Part shown: positions 16,313 through 25,555 of the stretch, piece after piece
Numbering within the stretch: position 1 is the stretch's first letter
Layout: the number at the start of each line of letters is the position of its first letter
Assembly (NCBI RefSeq): GCF_014647975.1
Contig: NZ_BMQF01000006.1
Span: 124,001-188,000 of the forward strand
Reading direction: 5' to 3'
Length of the DNA stretch: 64,000 nt
Source: Streptomyces fumigatiscleroticus
Lineage (GTDB): Bacteria > Actinomycetota > Actinomycetes > Streptomycetales > Streptomycetaceae
Notes under the pieces: generated by a model
What the model saw: only the letters and a program-made list of their open reading frames with translations
Told to the model about the DNA's origin: nothing
Database searches by the model: none
Program-made: the position numbers and the translations under genes

Positions 16313-17054
16313 CCGGCCTCGCGCCGGACGCGCGGTGACCCTCGTGGCCCCCGTCACCGCCGCGCTCGCCCACATCGGACCGGCCGCGACCTGGCTGCCG
16401 GGTCTGCGCCACCGCTGCTTCCCCGCGCTGGCGGGCGCCGGCCGGCCCGATCACGTCGCCCTGACCTTCGACGACGGCCCCGACCCGGTGTCCACGCCGC
16501 GCTTCCTCGATCTGCTGGACGCCCTGGGGGTGCGGGCCACGTTCTTCGTGCTGGGCGAGAGCGTCGTACGGTATCCGGCGCAGGTCCGCGAGACGGTCCG
16601 GCGCGGACACGAGCTGGGCGTGCACGGCTGGTCCCACGACCGCCCCTGGCTGCCGTCGCCGGGACGGGACGCCCGGGAGCTGGCGCGGGCCGCCCGTGCG
16701 GTGCACGAGGTCACCGGCCGGCCCCCGCGCTGGTACCGCCCGCCCTACGGCATCCTCACCTCCGGACGCTGGGCCGCCGCCCGGCGGGCCCGGCTGCGCC
16801 CCGTGCTGTGGACGGCCTGGGGCCGGGACTGGACGGCCGACGCCACGCCCGCGTCCGTACGGGCCACCGTGGCGGCGGACCTGCGCGGCGGCGGCACGCT
16901 GCTGCTGCACGACACCGACCGCGCCGCCGCCCCCGGCTGCTGGCACGCGGCGCTCGGCGCCCTCCCGGCCATCATCGGCGGCTGCCACGACGCGGGCCTG
17001 GCCCTCGGCCCCCTGTCGGAACACGGGGTGGGCACGACGACCGACCCCGGGTGA
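16305..17054 (+). CDS. NodB-type polysaccharide deacetylase (CE4)
   Basis: A 249-residue carbohydrate esterase family 4 protein. The NodB motifs are present: HVALTFDDGPDPVSTPRFLD (motif 1, metal and base aspartates), HGWSHDRPW (motif 2, metal histidines), RWYRPPYGI (motif 3), and LLLHDTD (motif 5). These enzymes remove N- or O-acetyl groups from cell-wall or extracellular glycans. The N-terminal 30 residues are mildly hydrophobic and may anchor or export it. GGAAGGAG precedes the ATG, which overlaps the transporter stop by 8 bp. The context suggests modification of a glycolipid or surface glycan. Confidence 0.88.
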   Translation: MSDRPRAGRAVTLVAPVTAALAHIGPAATWLPGLRHRCFPALAGAGRPDHVALTFDDGPDPVSTPRFLDLLDALGVRATFFVLGESVVRYPAQVRETVRRGHELGVHGWSHDRPWLPSPGRDARELARAARAVHEVTGRPPRWYRPPYGILTSGRWAAARRARLRPVLWTAWGRDWTADATPASVRATVAADLRGGGTLLLHDTDRAAAPGCWHAALGALPAIIGGCHDAGLALGPLSEHGVGTTTDPG

Positions 17055-17101
17055 ACCGGCCCCGTTCCACCGGTACGTCGCCGCCGCCGTTGCGGGCAGT
17101 C

Positions 17102-17195
17102 GTGCCTCCCAGAACCTTGAAGGCCTGGGAGGTGCCCCCGGGGCGGCGCGGGTGGGCTGGGGGTCCCCCCTGCTCGAAGAGCTTGGGGGAGGCAC
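17102..17195. repeat. Nested inverted repeat / bidirectional hairpin element
   Basis: A compact structured element lies between the convergent deacetylase and XdhC genes. Outer 9-bp arms GTGCCTCCC (17102-17110) and GGGAGGCAC (17187-17195) match perfectly. Inside are CCTCCCAG (17105-17112) with CTGGGAGG (17125-17132), and TCCCCC (17164-17169) with GGGGGA (17185-17190) enclosing GCTC-GAA-GAGC. It probably works as a bidirectional terminator. Similar GGGGGA/TCCCCC elements recur in Streptomyces intergenic regions, to my knowledge, so it may be a dispersed repeat family. Confidence 0.75.
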
Positions 17196-17232
17196 CTCGC
17201 CGCCGGGCGACAGTCAACCCGCGCTCCCGGAC

Positions 17233-18375
17233 TCAGGCGACGGCCCGCCCACCCCCGTCACGATGGATCGGCTCGGCCGATCCCGTCAGCGGCATCCCCG
17301 TCCCACCCCGCCGCACCGCGACGATCTCCGCCGCGATGGACAGCGCGGTCTCCTCGGGCGTACGGGCACCGAGGTCGAGGCCGATCGGCGACCGGAGCCG
17401 GGCCAGCTCCCGCTCGCCCAGACCGGCCTCCCGCAGCCTGCGTACGCGGTCGGCGTGGGTGCGCCGGGAGCCCATCGCGCCGACGAACGCCACCGGCAGC
17501 CGCAGGGCCGTCCGGAGCAGGGGCACGTCGAACTTCGGGTCGTGCGTGAGCACGCACAGCACCGTGCGCGCGTCGGTCTCGGTGCGCCGCAGATAGCGGT
17601 GCGGCCAGTCGACGACGACCTCGTCGGCCTCGGGGAAACGGGCCCGGGTGGCGAAGACGGGACGGGCGTCGCACACGGTCACGTGATGGCCGAGGAACTT
17701 GCCCGCGCGCACCAGCGCCGCCGCGAAGTCGACCGCACCGAAGACGATCATGCGGGGCGGCGGCACGCTCGACTCGACGAGCAGGGTGAGACCGCCGGGG
17801 CAGTGCGATCCGTCCTCCCCGAGGGAGACGGTGCCGGTCCGGCCCGCCTCCAGCAGGGCCCGGGCCTCGGCCGCCGCCACCCGGTCCAGCTCCGCACGGC
17901 CGCCGAGACCGCCCTCGTACGAACCGTCGGGGCGGACGAGCAGAGCCCGGCCGAGGAGAGAGGCGGGGCCCTGGACGACCCGGGCCAGGGCCGCCGCCTC
18001 GCCCCGCGCGGCGGCCGACAGCGCCGACCGGAACACCTCCCGCACGGGCGCCTCCGCGCGGACCGGCGTGACCATGACGTCCACGATCCCGCCGCAGGTC
18101 AGCCCGACCGCGAAGGCGTCCTCGTCGCTGTAGCCGAACCGTTGCAGGACCGTCTCGCCGGCCCCGCCGTCTTCGAGCGCCTGCACGCACAGGTCGTACA
18201 CCGCGCCCTCCACGCAGCCGCCGGAGACCGAGCCGGCGGCCCGGCCGTCGGCGTCGACCGCGAGGGCGGCGCCGGGGCCGCGCGGCGCGCTGCCGCCCAC
18301 GGCCACGACGGTGGCGACGGCGAAGTCCCGGCCCTCCTCCACCCAGCGGTGCAGCTCTTCGGCGAGGTCAAACAT
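17233..18375 (-). CDS. XdhC/CoxI family molybdenum-cofactor maturation protein
   Basis: A 380-residue XdhC-family protein. The XdhC/CoxI N-terminal domain shows FAVATVVAVGGSAPRGPGAA and GSVSGGCVEGAVYDLC with the conserved glycine-cysteine loop; a C-terminal Rossmann domain begins MIVFGAVDFAAALVRAGKFL and ends AFVGAMGSRRTHADRVRRL and IGLDLGARTPEETALSIAAE. XdhC/PaoD proteins bind the molybdenum cofactor, promote its sulfuration and insert it into xanthine-oxidase-type enzymes. The ATG at 18375 overlaps the stop of the Mo-subunit gene by 8 bp, so it is the last gene of this four-gene operon. Confidence 0.92.
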   Translation of the reverse strand: MFDLAEELHRWVEEGRDFAVATVVAVGGSAPRGPGAALAVDADGRAAGSVSGGCVEGAVYDLCVQALEDGGAGETVLQRFGYSDEDAFAVGLTCGGIVDVMVTPVRAEAPVREVFRSALSAAARGEAAALARVVQGPASLLGRALLVRPDGSYEGGLGGRAELDRVAAAEARALLEAGRTGTVSLGEDGSHCPGGLTLLVESSVPPPRMIVFGAVDFAAALVRAGKFLGHHVTVCDARPVFATRARFPEADEVVVDWPHRYLRRTETDARTVLCVLTHDPKFDVPLLRTALRLPVAFVGAMGSRRTHADRVRRLREAGLGERELARLRSPIGLDLGARTPEETALSIAAEIVAVRRGGTGMPLTGSAEPIHRDGGGRAVA

Positions 18376-20497
18376 GCCGTCCTCCCGCGGCGGCCGCCAG
18401 GACGCGGTCGGGCCGGATGGGCAGGGCCCGGTGCCGTACGCCGGTGGCGTGCCAGACGGCGTTGGCGACGGCCGCCGCGGCGCCGACGACGCCGATCTCG
18501 CCGACGCCCTTGATGCCGACCGGGTCCTCCGGGTCGTGGTCCTCCACCCAGTCCGCCTCGACACGCCCCACGTCGGCGTGGGTGGCGACGTGGTAGCCCG
18601 CGAGGTCGGCGCCGTAGTGGCCGCCCGAGGCGCGGTCCCGGACCGCCTCCTCGTGCAGGGCCATGGAGATGCCCCAGATCATGCCGCCGACGAGCTGGCT
18701 GCGGGCGGTGAGCGGGTTGACGATCCGGCCCGCGGCGAAGATGCCGAGCATACGGCGCACCCGTACCTCGCCGGTGGTGACGTCCACGGCGACCTCGGCG
18801 AACTGGGCGCCGAAGGAGTGCCGTTCCTTCTGTGCGAGCGCGCCGAGGGCCTCGGTGGTGTCCGACCGTACGGTGATCCCCTCCGGCGGGATGCCGGTGT
18901 TCAGGGCGAGCCGCTCGCGCAGTTCGGCGGCGGCGGCGGTGACCGCCCACGACCAGGAACGGGTGCCCATGGAACCGCCGGCGATGGACGCCGGTCCGAG
19001 ATCGCTGTCCCCGAGCCGCACCCGGACGCGGTCCGGCGCCGTCTCCAGCGCGTCGGCGGCGACCAGGGTGAGCGCGGTCCGGGCGCCGGTGCCGATGTCG
19101 GCCGCGTTGACCCGCACCGTGAAGGTGCCGTCCGCCTCGGCCGTCACGGCCGCCGTGGACGGCAGGGCCCCCGAGGGGAAGGAGGCCGCCGCGGTGCCGG
19201 TGCCCAGCAGCCAGCGCCCGTCGCGGCGCAGGCCGGGCCGCGGGTCGCGGTCCGCCCAGCCGAACCGGCGGGCGCCCTCGCGGAAGCAGGCCAGCAGGTT
19301 GCGGCCGGCGAACGGCAGCCCGGAGACGGGTCCCCGCTCGGGTTCGTTGCGGGCGCGCAGCTCGATCGGGTCGATGCCGCACTTCTCGGCGAGTTCGTCG
19401 AGCGCGCACTCCAGCGCGAAGGAGCCCGGTGCCTCGCCCGGCGCGCGCATCCATGTCGGGGTCGGCACGTCCAGCCGTACCACCTCGTTGGCGGTGCGGT
19501 GGGCGTCCGCGTCGTACATCACCCGGGCCACGCCCGCGCTGGGTTCGACGTACTCGTGGAAGGTCGAGGTGAGGTTGAGCGAGCGGTGCTCCAGCGCGCG
19601 CAGCCGCCCGTCGGCGTCGGCGCCGAGCCGGACCCGCTGCGCGGTGGGGCTGCGGTAGCCGGTCAGCGAGAACATCTGACGGCGGGTCATCACCACCCGC
19701 ACGGGCCGCTGGAGCACGGTGGCGGCCATCACGGCGGCCACCTGGTGCGCGCGGACGCCCTTGCTGCCGAAGCCGCCGCCGACGTGCTCGGAGCGCACCC
19801 GCACCGATCCCGGGTCGAGCGAGAACATCTGGGCGAGCTCGCTCTGCACCCAGTGGGTGCCCTGGTTGGAGTCGATCAGTTCGAGCCGGCCGCCGTCCCA
19901 GCGGGCGGTCGCCGCGTGCGGCTCCATCATGCTGTGGTGCATCTCCGGCGTGGTGTACTCCTCGTCCAGCGTGACGGCGGACGCGGCGAGTTGGGCCGCC
20001 AGGTCGCCCTTCTCCGTCACGCCCGGCATGTGCCCGTCCACGGGGTAGGCGTCCGGGCGGTCGCCGGAGAAGGCGATGTCGTGCGGTTCCACGTCGTAGT
20101 GGACGACGAGTGCCTCGGCGGCCTCCCGGGCCTGCTCGGGCGTGGTGGCGACGACCAGCGCCACCGGCCAGCCCAGGTGCGGCACCCGGTCGTGCTGGAA
20201 GACGGCCGCGGTCGGGTCGGGCACGCTGAGCATGCCGGTGTAGCCGGTCTCCACGCGCGGGGCGTTGCCGTGGTGCAGGACGGCGAGGACGCCCGGCATC
20301 GCCAGCACCGGGGCGGTCTCCAGCGAGCTGATGCGGCCGCGGGCGACGGTGGACAGCACCAGCCAGCCGTGGGCGAGGCCGGCGAAGGGGATGTCACCGG
20401 CGTAGCGGGCGGCACCGGTGACCTTGTCCCGGCCCTCCACGCGGGGGTGCGGGGTGCCGACGGCCTCCGTGAACGTCCGCCTCGTGGCCGTGGTCAT
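18368..20497 (-). CDS. Molybdopterin-binding subunit of xanthine-oxidase-family dehydrogenase (PaoC-like)
   Basis: The 709-residue large subunit of a molybdenum hydroxylase. The small N-terminal domain starts VEGRDKVTGAARYAGDIPFA; the Moco regions include MEPHAATARW, HVGGGFGSKGVRAHQ, RAPGEAPGSFALECALDEL and GSMGTRSWSW. GIKGVGEIGVVGAAAAVANA holds the conserved catalytic glutamate (GVGE) near the C-terminus. It hydroxylates an aldehyde or N-heterocycle at the molybdenum centre and passes electrons to the Fe-S and FAD subunits. The three-subunit layout and FAD-subunit cysteines resemble E. coli PaoABC, favouring an aldehyde substrate, but no Tat signal is seen on the 2Fe-2S subunit. Overlaps the FAD gene by 4 bp. 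Confidence 0.9.
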   Translation of the reverse strand: MTTATRRTFTEAVGTPHPRVEGRDKVTGAARYAGDIPFAGLAHGWLVLSTVARGRISSLETAPVLAMPGVLAVLHHGNAPRVETGYTGMLSVPDPTAAVFQHDRVPHLGWPVALVVATTPEQAREAAEALVVHYDVEPHDIAFSGDRPDAYPVDGHMPGVTEKGDLAAQLAASAVTLDEEYTTPEMHHSMMEPHAATARWDGGRLELIDSNQGTHWVQSELAQMFSLDPGSVRVRSEHVGGGFGSKGVRAHQVAAVMAATVLQRPVRVVMTRRQMFSLTGYRSPTAQRVRLGADADGRLRALEHRSLNLTSTFHEYVEPSAGVARVMYDADAHRTANEVVRLDVPTPTWMRAPGEAPGSFALECALDELAEKCGIDPIELRARNEPERGPVSGLPFAGRNLLACFREGARRFGWADRDPRPGLRRDGRWLLGTGTAAASFPSGALPSTAAVTAEADGTFTVRVNAADIGTGARTALTLVAADALETAPDRVRVRLGDSDLGPASIAGGSMGTRSWSWAVTAAAAELRERLALNTGIPPEGITVRSDTTEALGALAQKERHSFGAQFAEVAVDVTTGEVRVRRMLGIFAAGRIVNPLTARSQLVGGMIWGISMALHEEAVRDRASGGHYGADLAGYHVATHADVGRVEADWVEDHDPEDPVGIKGVGEIGVVGAAAAVANAVWHATGVRHRALPIRPDRVLAAAAGGRHV

Positions 20498-21482
20498 CGG
20501 GTGGCCTCCTCGGCGAGTTCGGTCAGCACGGCCACGACGAGGTTGCGCATGAGGGTCACCTTGTATCCGTTGCGGGGCAGTGGTCTGGCCGCCGTCAGTT
20601 CGGCGTCCGCGGCGGCGGCGAAGGTCCCGCCGTCGGCCGGCGCGCCGGTCAGTACCCGTTCGGCGGCGCGGGCCCGCCAGGGCCGGGACGCGACCGCGCC
20701 CAGGGCCAGCCGTACGTCGTGCACCACGCCGTCCCGGACGTCGAGCGCGGCGGCGACCGAGCCGATCGCGAACGCGTAGGAGGCGCGTTCGCGCACCTTG
20801 CGGTACCGGGAGCGGGCGGCGACCGGGGCGGGCGGCAGGGTGACGCCCGTGATCAGGGCCCCGGGCGGCAGGGCGGTCTCCTGGTGCGGGGTGTCGCCGA
20901 CCGGGAGGTAGAACCAGCCCAGCGGCAACTCTCCCGGCCCGTCGGCCGTTTCGTAGGTGACGACGGCGTCGAAGGCGGCCAGTGCCACCCCCATGTCCGA
21001 GGGGTGGACGGCCACGCAGTGCTCGGAGGCGCCCAGGATCGCGTGGTTGTGGTGCTCGCCCTCGACGGCGGGGCATCCGCTGCCGGGGGCGCGCTTGTTG
21101 CACGCCTTGGTCACGTCGGTGAAGTAGCCGCACCGGGTGCGCTGGAGCAGGTTGCCGCCGACGGTGGCCATGTTGCGCAGCTGCCCGGAGGCACCGGCCA
21201 GCACCGCCTGCGCCAGCGCCGGGTAGCGGCGCCGGACCTCGGGGTGGGCGGCGAGATCGCTGTTGGTGACGGTGGCGCCGATGCGCAGTCCGCCGTCCGA
21301 TGTCGGCTCGATTTGGTCCAGGGGCAGTTGGCGCACGTCGACGAGGCGGCCGGGCCGTTCGACGCCGGTCTTCATCAGGTCGACGAGGTTGGTGCCGCCG
21401 CCGAGGAAGCGGGCGGTCGGATCGGCGCCGAGCACCGCGACCGCGCCGGCGACGTCGGACACCCGCTGGTAGCCGAACTCCT

Positions 21483-21486
<4 letters not shown>
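20494..21486 (-). CDS. FAD-binding subunit of molybdenum hydroxylase (PaoB/YagS-like)
   Basis: A 330-residue FAD_binding_5/CO-dehydrogenase flavoprotein-type subunit. FAD loops are LGGGTNLVDLMK and ATVGGNLLQRTRC. Between them and the C-terminal domain is a cysteine-bearing insertion, RCGYFTDVTKACNKRAPGSG followed by CPAV, closely matching the [4Fe-4S]-binding loop known from the E. coli PaoB group, so an extra cluster is likely. The C-terminal domain (YRKVRERASYAFAIGSVAAA) is typical. The start is a GTG at 21486; its stop overlaps the Mo-subunit ATG and its start overlaps the 2Fe-2S stop, each by 4 bp. Confidence 0.9.
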
Positions 21487-22046
<560 letters not shown>

Positions 22047-22231
22047 GATCAGCCTTCTTTCGCGTGTCCGGACGCTTGCGCATGTCCGGACGGGAGTTCC
22101 GGTAGGGGGCGAGATGGCGCTGTACGTAGCGGGGCCGCGCGGAGGACGTGCAGGATGCGAGGGAGGAGGGCCGGTGACGAGGGCCCACCGGCTGCCTGCG
22201 CCGGCCATGGCGGCGGTACGGTGAGAACAAC

Positions 22232-22275
22232 CGGACAGTTGTCCGCTCACTGGAAACCTAACGGACAGTTGTCCG
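22232..22275. promoter_or_regulatory. Twin TetR operators in the divergent promoter
   Basis: Two identical 14-bp sites, CGGACAGTTGTCCG, lie at 22232-22245 and 22262-22275. Each is an inverted repeat CGGACA-GT-TGTCCG, and the centres are 30 bp apart, about three helical turns. They sit between the molybdenum-hydroxylase operon and the TetR gene, 44 bp before the latter. The layout indicates cooperative binding by the TetR dimer and autoregulation (inference). Confidence 0.8.
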
Positions 22276-22318
22276 GTTAGCAAGGTCGGGTTCCGGCCGG
22301 AGCCCGCGAGGAGGACGA

Positions 22319-22894
22319 GTGCGGGAGAAGAAGGACGCGCCGCTGCGCTCGGACGCGCAGCGCAACCGCGAACGCATCCTGGAAGTGGCCCTGGCCGAGC
22401 TGACGCGCTGTGCGAACGCCCCGCTCAGCGTGATCGCCAAGAAGGCGGGCGTGGGACAGGGCACGTTCTACCGCAACTTCCCCAACCGCGAGGCGCTCGT
22501 CCTGGAGATCTACCGGCACGAGATGCAGCAGGTCGCCGACAGCGCCGCCCAGTTGCTGCGCACCCGGGAGCCCGACCGGGCGCTGCGCGAGTGGATGGAC
22601 CGCCTCGCCCGGTTCGCCATGGCCAAGGCCGGTCTTGCGGACGCCATCCGGCAGGCCACGAGCGCGCCGGGGACGCCGGGCAAGCCGGGTCACGCCCCGG
22701 TGACCGCCGCCGCCGACCTCCTGCTGCGCGCCGCCGAGCAGGCCGGCACCGTCCGGCCCGGCGTGAGCGCCGACGACTTCCTCCTCGCCATCGCGGGCCT
22801 GTGGCAGATCGATCCCGGCGGCGACTGGCAGCCGCGCGCCGCCCGGCTGCTGGACCTCGTCATGGACGGCCTCCGCGCGGGAGCGCGCCGGTGA
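22319..22894 (+). CDS. TetR/AcrR family transcriptional regulator
   Basis: A 191-residue regulator with N-terminal HTH: RSDAQRNRERILEVALAELT, then LSVIAKKAGVGQGTFYRNFP and NREALVLEIY. The C-terminal helices (WMDRLARFAMAKAGLADAIR, DDFLLAIAGLWQI) match the C-terminal domain common among Streptomyces repressors of the SbtR-like type. The start is a GTG preceded by GAGGACGA. Position and operators imply repression of the divergent paoABC-like operon. Confidence 0.9.
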   Translation: MREKKDAPLRSDAQRNRERILEVALAELTRCANAPLSVIAKKAGVGQGTFYRNFPNREALVLEIYRHEMQQVADSAAQLLRTREPDRALREWMDRLARFAMAKAGLADAIRQATSAPGTPGKPGHAPVTAAADLLLRAAEQAGTVRPGVSADDFLLAIAGLWQIDPGGDWQPRAARLLDLVMDGLRAGARR

Positions 22895-23015
22895 CGGTGC
22901 GCCCGGTGCAGCGCACGAGAACAGCGTTCCCCCACGCCGTGTCATGCTCCTGTGCGCCCCCTCGGATCGACCACTCGGCGGCCGACAACGCATCGGACCG
23001 GGCAGAACAATGATT

Positions 23016-23040
23016 TGAACGCCCAGAAGACGAGCGTTCA
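23016..23040. promoter_or_regulatory. Inverted repeat upstream of the P450-terpene synthase genes
   Basis: TGAACGC (23016-23022) and GCGTTCA (23034-23040) form a perfect 7-bp dyad with 11-bp spacing, 51 bp before the P450 start. It is one of the few A/T-containing stretches here (CAATGATTTGAACGC) and is a candidate operator for the terpene genes. Confidence 0.45.
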
Positions 23041-23091
23041 CCGACACCTGTGGGTCGACCGATGCAGGTGGTATTCCTTGGGGGAGGAACC

Positions 23092-24495
23092 ATGCCTGAA
23101 CCGGACCCGGAGTGGACGGCGGGTACCGCGCCCGGTACATGTCCGTCCGTCACGCACGCTGTCGCGCTGTTCCGCCGCCCACTGGACTTCCTCACGTCCC
23201 TCCCCGCGCACGGGGACCTGGTCGAGATACGCCTGGGCCCGGTGCGCGCCTGGGTCGCCTGCGAACCGCGGCTGGTCCACCACGTACTCATGGACCCGCG
23301 CACGTTCGACAAGGGCGGTCCGCTGTACGACCGGCTGCGGACGCTGATGGGCGACGGCCTGGTGACCTGCCGTCAGGAAGCACACCGGCGGCAGCGCCGG
23401 CTGCTCCAGCCCGCGTTCGGCCCGCCCCGCGTCGCCGGCCACCTCGCGCTGATCGGCGAGGAGGCCGACGCGGTCTGCCGCGCCTGGCGGGCCGGGCACA
23501 CGGTCGACCTCACCGCGGCGCTCACGGCACTGACGACCGGTGTGACCAGCCGGGTCCTCTTCTCCGACTCACTGGGCGCCGCGCAAGCCGCGGCGGTGCG
23601 GGACTCTCTCGCCGTGATCGTCCGTGGCCTGTTCGTCCGCACGGTCGTGCCCGTCGACGCCCTCTTCCGTGTCCCCACGCCCGGCAACCGCCGCTATCTG
23701 CGCGCGGTCGCCCGGCTGCACGCGGTCGTGGACTCGCTCGTCGCCGAGCGCCGCCGGGACGCCGGGTGCGACGAGCGCGACGATCTGCTGGGGACCCTGC
23801 TGCGGTGTGCGCACGGCGACGGGGCCGGGGCGCTCACCGAACGCGGGCTGCGCGACCAGCTCGTCACCCTGCTGCTCACCGGCGTCGAGAGCACCGCGAT
23901 GTGCCTGGCCTCGGTGTTCGCCCTGCTGGCCGGGCACCCGGACGCCGAACGCCGGCTGCACGAGGAGGTGGACGAGGTGCTCGCCGGCCGGTCCGTGCCG
24001 GGCCCCGGCGAACTGGCCCGGCTGCGCTACACCCGCTGCGTCGTCACCGAGACGCTGCGCGTGGCCCCGCCCGGCTGGCTCTTCACCCGTGTCACCACCC
24101 GGGAGGTCCGGCTCGCCGGGCGCCGTCTGCCCCGGGGAACCACCGTCCTGTACAGCCCCTACCTGCTGCACCACGATCCCGCGTCGTTCCCGGAGCCCGG
24201 CCGGTTCCGTCCCGAGCGCTGGCTGCCGGAGCGGGCCGCGGCCGTCCCGGGCGGCGCGCTGCTGCCCTTCGCCGCCGGAAACCGCAAGTGCATCGGCGAC
24301 ACGCTGGCCATGACGGAGGCCACCGCGGCCGTCGCGGTCGTCGCCGCCCGCTGGCGGCTGCGCCCGGTCTCCGGCCACGAGGGGCCGCCGCGTCCCGCGG
24401 CGACCCTGGGCCCGAGGTCCCTGGTGATGCGCTGCGAACCGCGTCGGCGCACCCCGGCCGGCGGACCGCCCGGTGCGCGACCTCCCGCACCGTGA
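23092..24495 (+). CDS. Cytochrome P450
   Basis: A 467-residue P450 resembling terpene-modifying Streptomyces enzymes such as CYP170A1 and PtlI. Landmarks: HRRQRRLLQPAFGPPR (helix C), LLLTGVESTAM (helix I oxygen groove, with Ser-Thr where AG-x-D/E-T-T is usual), ETLRVAPP (ExxR), FRPERW (PERF-like) and FAAGNRKCIGD, the heme loop with ligand Cys400. ATG at 23092 follows GGGGGAGGAACC; an earlier ATG at 23050 is in frame but less likely. It is soluble and needs external ferredoxin partners, not encoded nearby. The terpene synthase starts 46 bp downstream, so it probably oxidises that enzyme's product. Confidence 0.92.
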   Translation: MPEPDPEWTAGTAPGTCPSVTHAVALFRRPLDFLTSLPAHGDLVEIRLGPVRAWVACEPRLVHHVLMDPRTFDKGGPLYDRLRTLMGDGLVTCRQEAHRRQRRLLQPAFGPPRVAGHLALIGEEADAVCRAWRAGHTVDLTAALTALTTGVTSRVLFSDSLGAAQAAAVRDSLAVIVRGLFVRTVVPVDALFRVPTPGNRRYLRAVARLHAVVDSLVAERRRDAGCDERDDLLGTLLRCAHGDGAGALTERGLRDQLVTLLLTGVESTAMCLASVFALLAGHPDAERRLHEEVDEVLAGRSVPGPGELARLRYTRCVVTETLRVAPPGWLFTRVTTREVRLAGRRLPRGTTVLYSPYLLHHDPASFPEPGRFRPERWLPERAAAVPGGALLPFAAGNRKCIGDTLAMTEATAAVAVVAARWRLRPVSGHEGPPRPAATLGPRSLVMRCEPRRRTPAGGPPGARPPAP

Positions 24496-24541
24496 GCGGC
24501 CGGTGCCCGAGTACGGACTTCGAGATGGCAGGTGACAGCAG

Positions 24542-25555
24542 GTGACCGAGGTGCCCGCGACGTACGAGGACGACACGGCCGCCCCACACAGCGGCATACC
24601 GCACGGCAGCCTGAAGGAGCTGATCGAGGCCACGCTCCACATGCCCTTCCCGCTCCTGAGCAACCCCCACGAGGCCCGGGCCGCGGCAGGCGTCGACGGC
24701 TGGCTGCGCGCGCGGGGCCTGACCGGGGACCCGGCGGTGGTACGGATGATCGTCCGCACCCGCCCGGCCCAGCTGGCCTCCTACAACAGCCCGGCGGCCG
24801 ACCCCGCGACGCTCCAGCTCGTCGCCGACCAGATCGCCTACCAGTTCGTCTTCGACGACCGCGCGGAGGAGGTCGGCCGGCAGCCCGGCCGGCTGCTGCC
24901 GATGCTGTGCGAGAGCATCGCGGTGCTGCGGGACGACCGGCCGCCCGGCACCCCGCTCGGCGCCGCCCTGGCCGACCTCTACCGGCGCGTCCAGGAGCGG
25001 TGCACGCCCGCACAGGCCGCGCGGTGGGCCTGGCACAGCCGTGAGTACGTGCACGGACTGCTGTACGAGTCCGTGGCCCAGAGTCAGTCGGTGCCCGTAC
25101 GGATCGGGCTGTGCCGCTCGATCCGCGCGCTGATCGCGGGGGTCGAGCCCTTCTACCCGCTCTGCGAGGCCGCGCAGTGCGGGGAGGTGTCCCCCGAGGA
25201 GCTGCACCATCCCGTCATGCGGCGGCTGGCCCGGCTGTCGGCCGACGCGGCGGTGTGGATCCCCGACCTGTTCTCCGCGGTGAAGGAGGACCGCACCGGC
25301 GGTCTGATCAATCTGGCCCTCGCCCACCAGCGCACCTACCGCTGCTCGCTGCCGCAGGCCGTGTCGCTGGCCGTCCGCCTGATCAACAGCACGATCCGGG
25401 AGTTCGAGCAGCTCCGCGAGGAGATCGAACCCCGGCTGAGCCCGGCCGGCGTCGGCTACGTGGAGGGCATGGCGGGCTGGATCCGCGGATGCTACCACTG
25501 GTCGCGCACCGTGCCCCGCTACGCGGACACGGCGGCGGTGTCCGCCCGCCCGTGA
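24542..25555 (+). CDS. Class I terpene synthase with atypical NSE triad
   Basis: A 337-residue bacterial terpene cyclase. The aspartate-rich motif is FVFDDRAEE (Asp105, Asp106, with Glu at the last position of DDxxE). The second metal-binding triad, normally N-D-x-x-S-x-x-x-E, reads PDLFSAVKE: Pro241 replaces Asn while Asp242, Ser245 and Glu249 remain. The C-terminal Arg326-Tyr327 (RTVPRY) is the usual RY pair that contacts diphosphate. Family length is normal. It should ionise farnesyl or another prenyl diphosphate to a cyclic terpene, but loss of one Mg ligand may alter or impair activity. Start GTG at 24542 follows GGTGACAGCAG. It is downstream of the P450; product unknown. Confidence 0.85.
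   Translation: MTEVPATYEDDTAAPHSGIPHGSLKELIEATLHMPFPLLSNPHEARAAAGVDGWLRARGLTGDPAVVRMIVRTRPAQLASYNSPAADPATLQLVADQIAYQFVFDDRAEEVGRQPGRLLPMLCESIAVLRDDRPPGTPLGAALADLYRRVQERCTPAQAARWAWHSREYVHGLLYESVAQSQSVPVRIGLCRSIRALIAGVEPFYPLCEAAQCGEVSPEELHHPVMRRLARLSADAAVWIPDLFSAVKEDRTGGLINLALAHQRTYRCSLPQAVSLAVRLINSTIREFEQLREEIEPRLSPAGVGYVEGMAGWIRGCYHWSRTVPRYADTAAVSARP

Noticed and set aside
22232..22275. Attachment (att) site duplication
   Set aside because: The two identical 14-bp sites are dyads in a divergent regulator promoter with no integrase or mobile gene nearby; operators explain them better.
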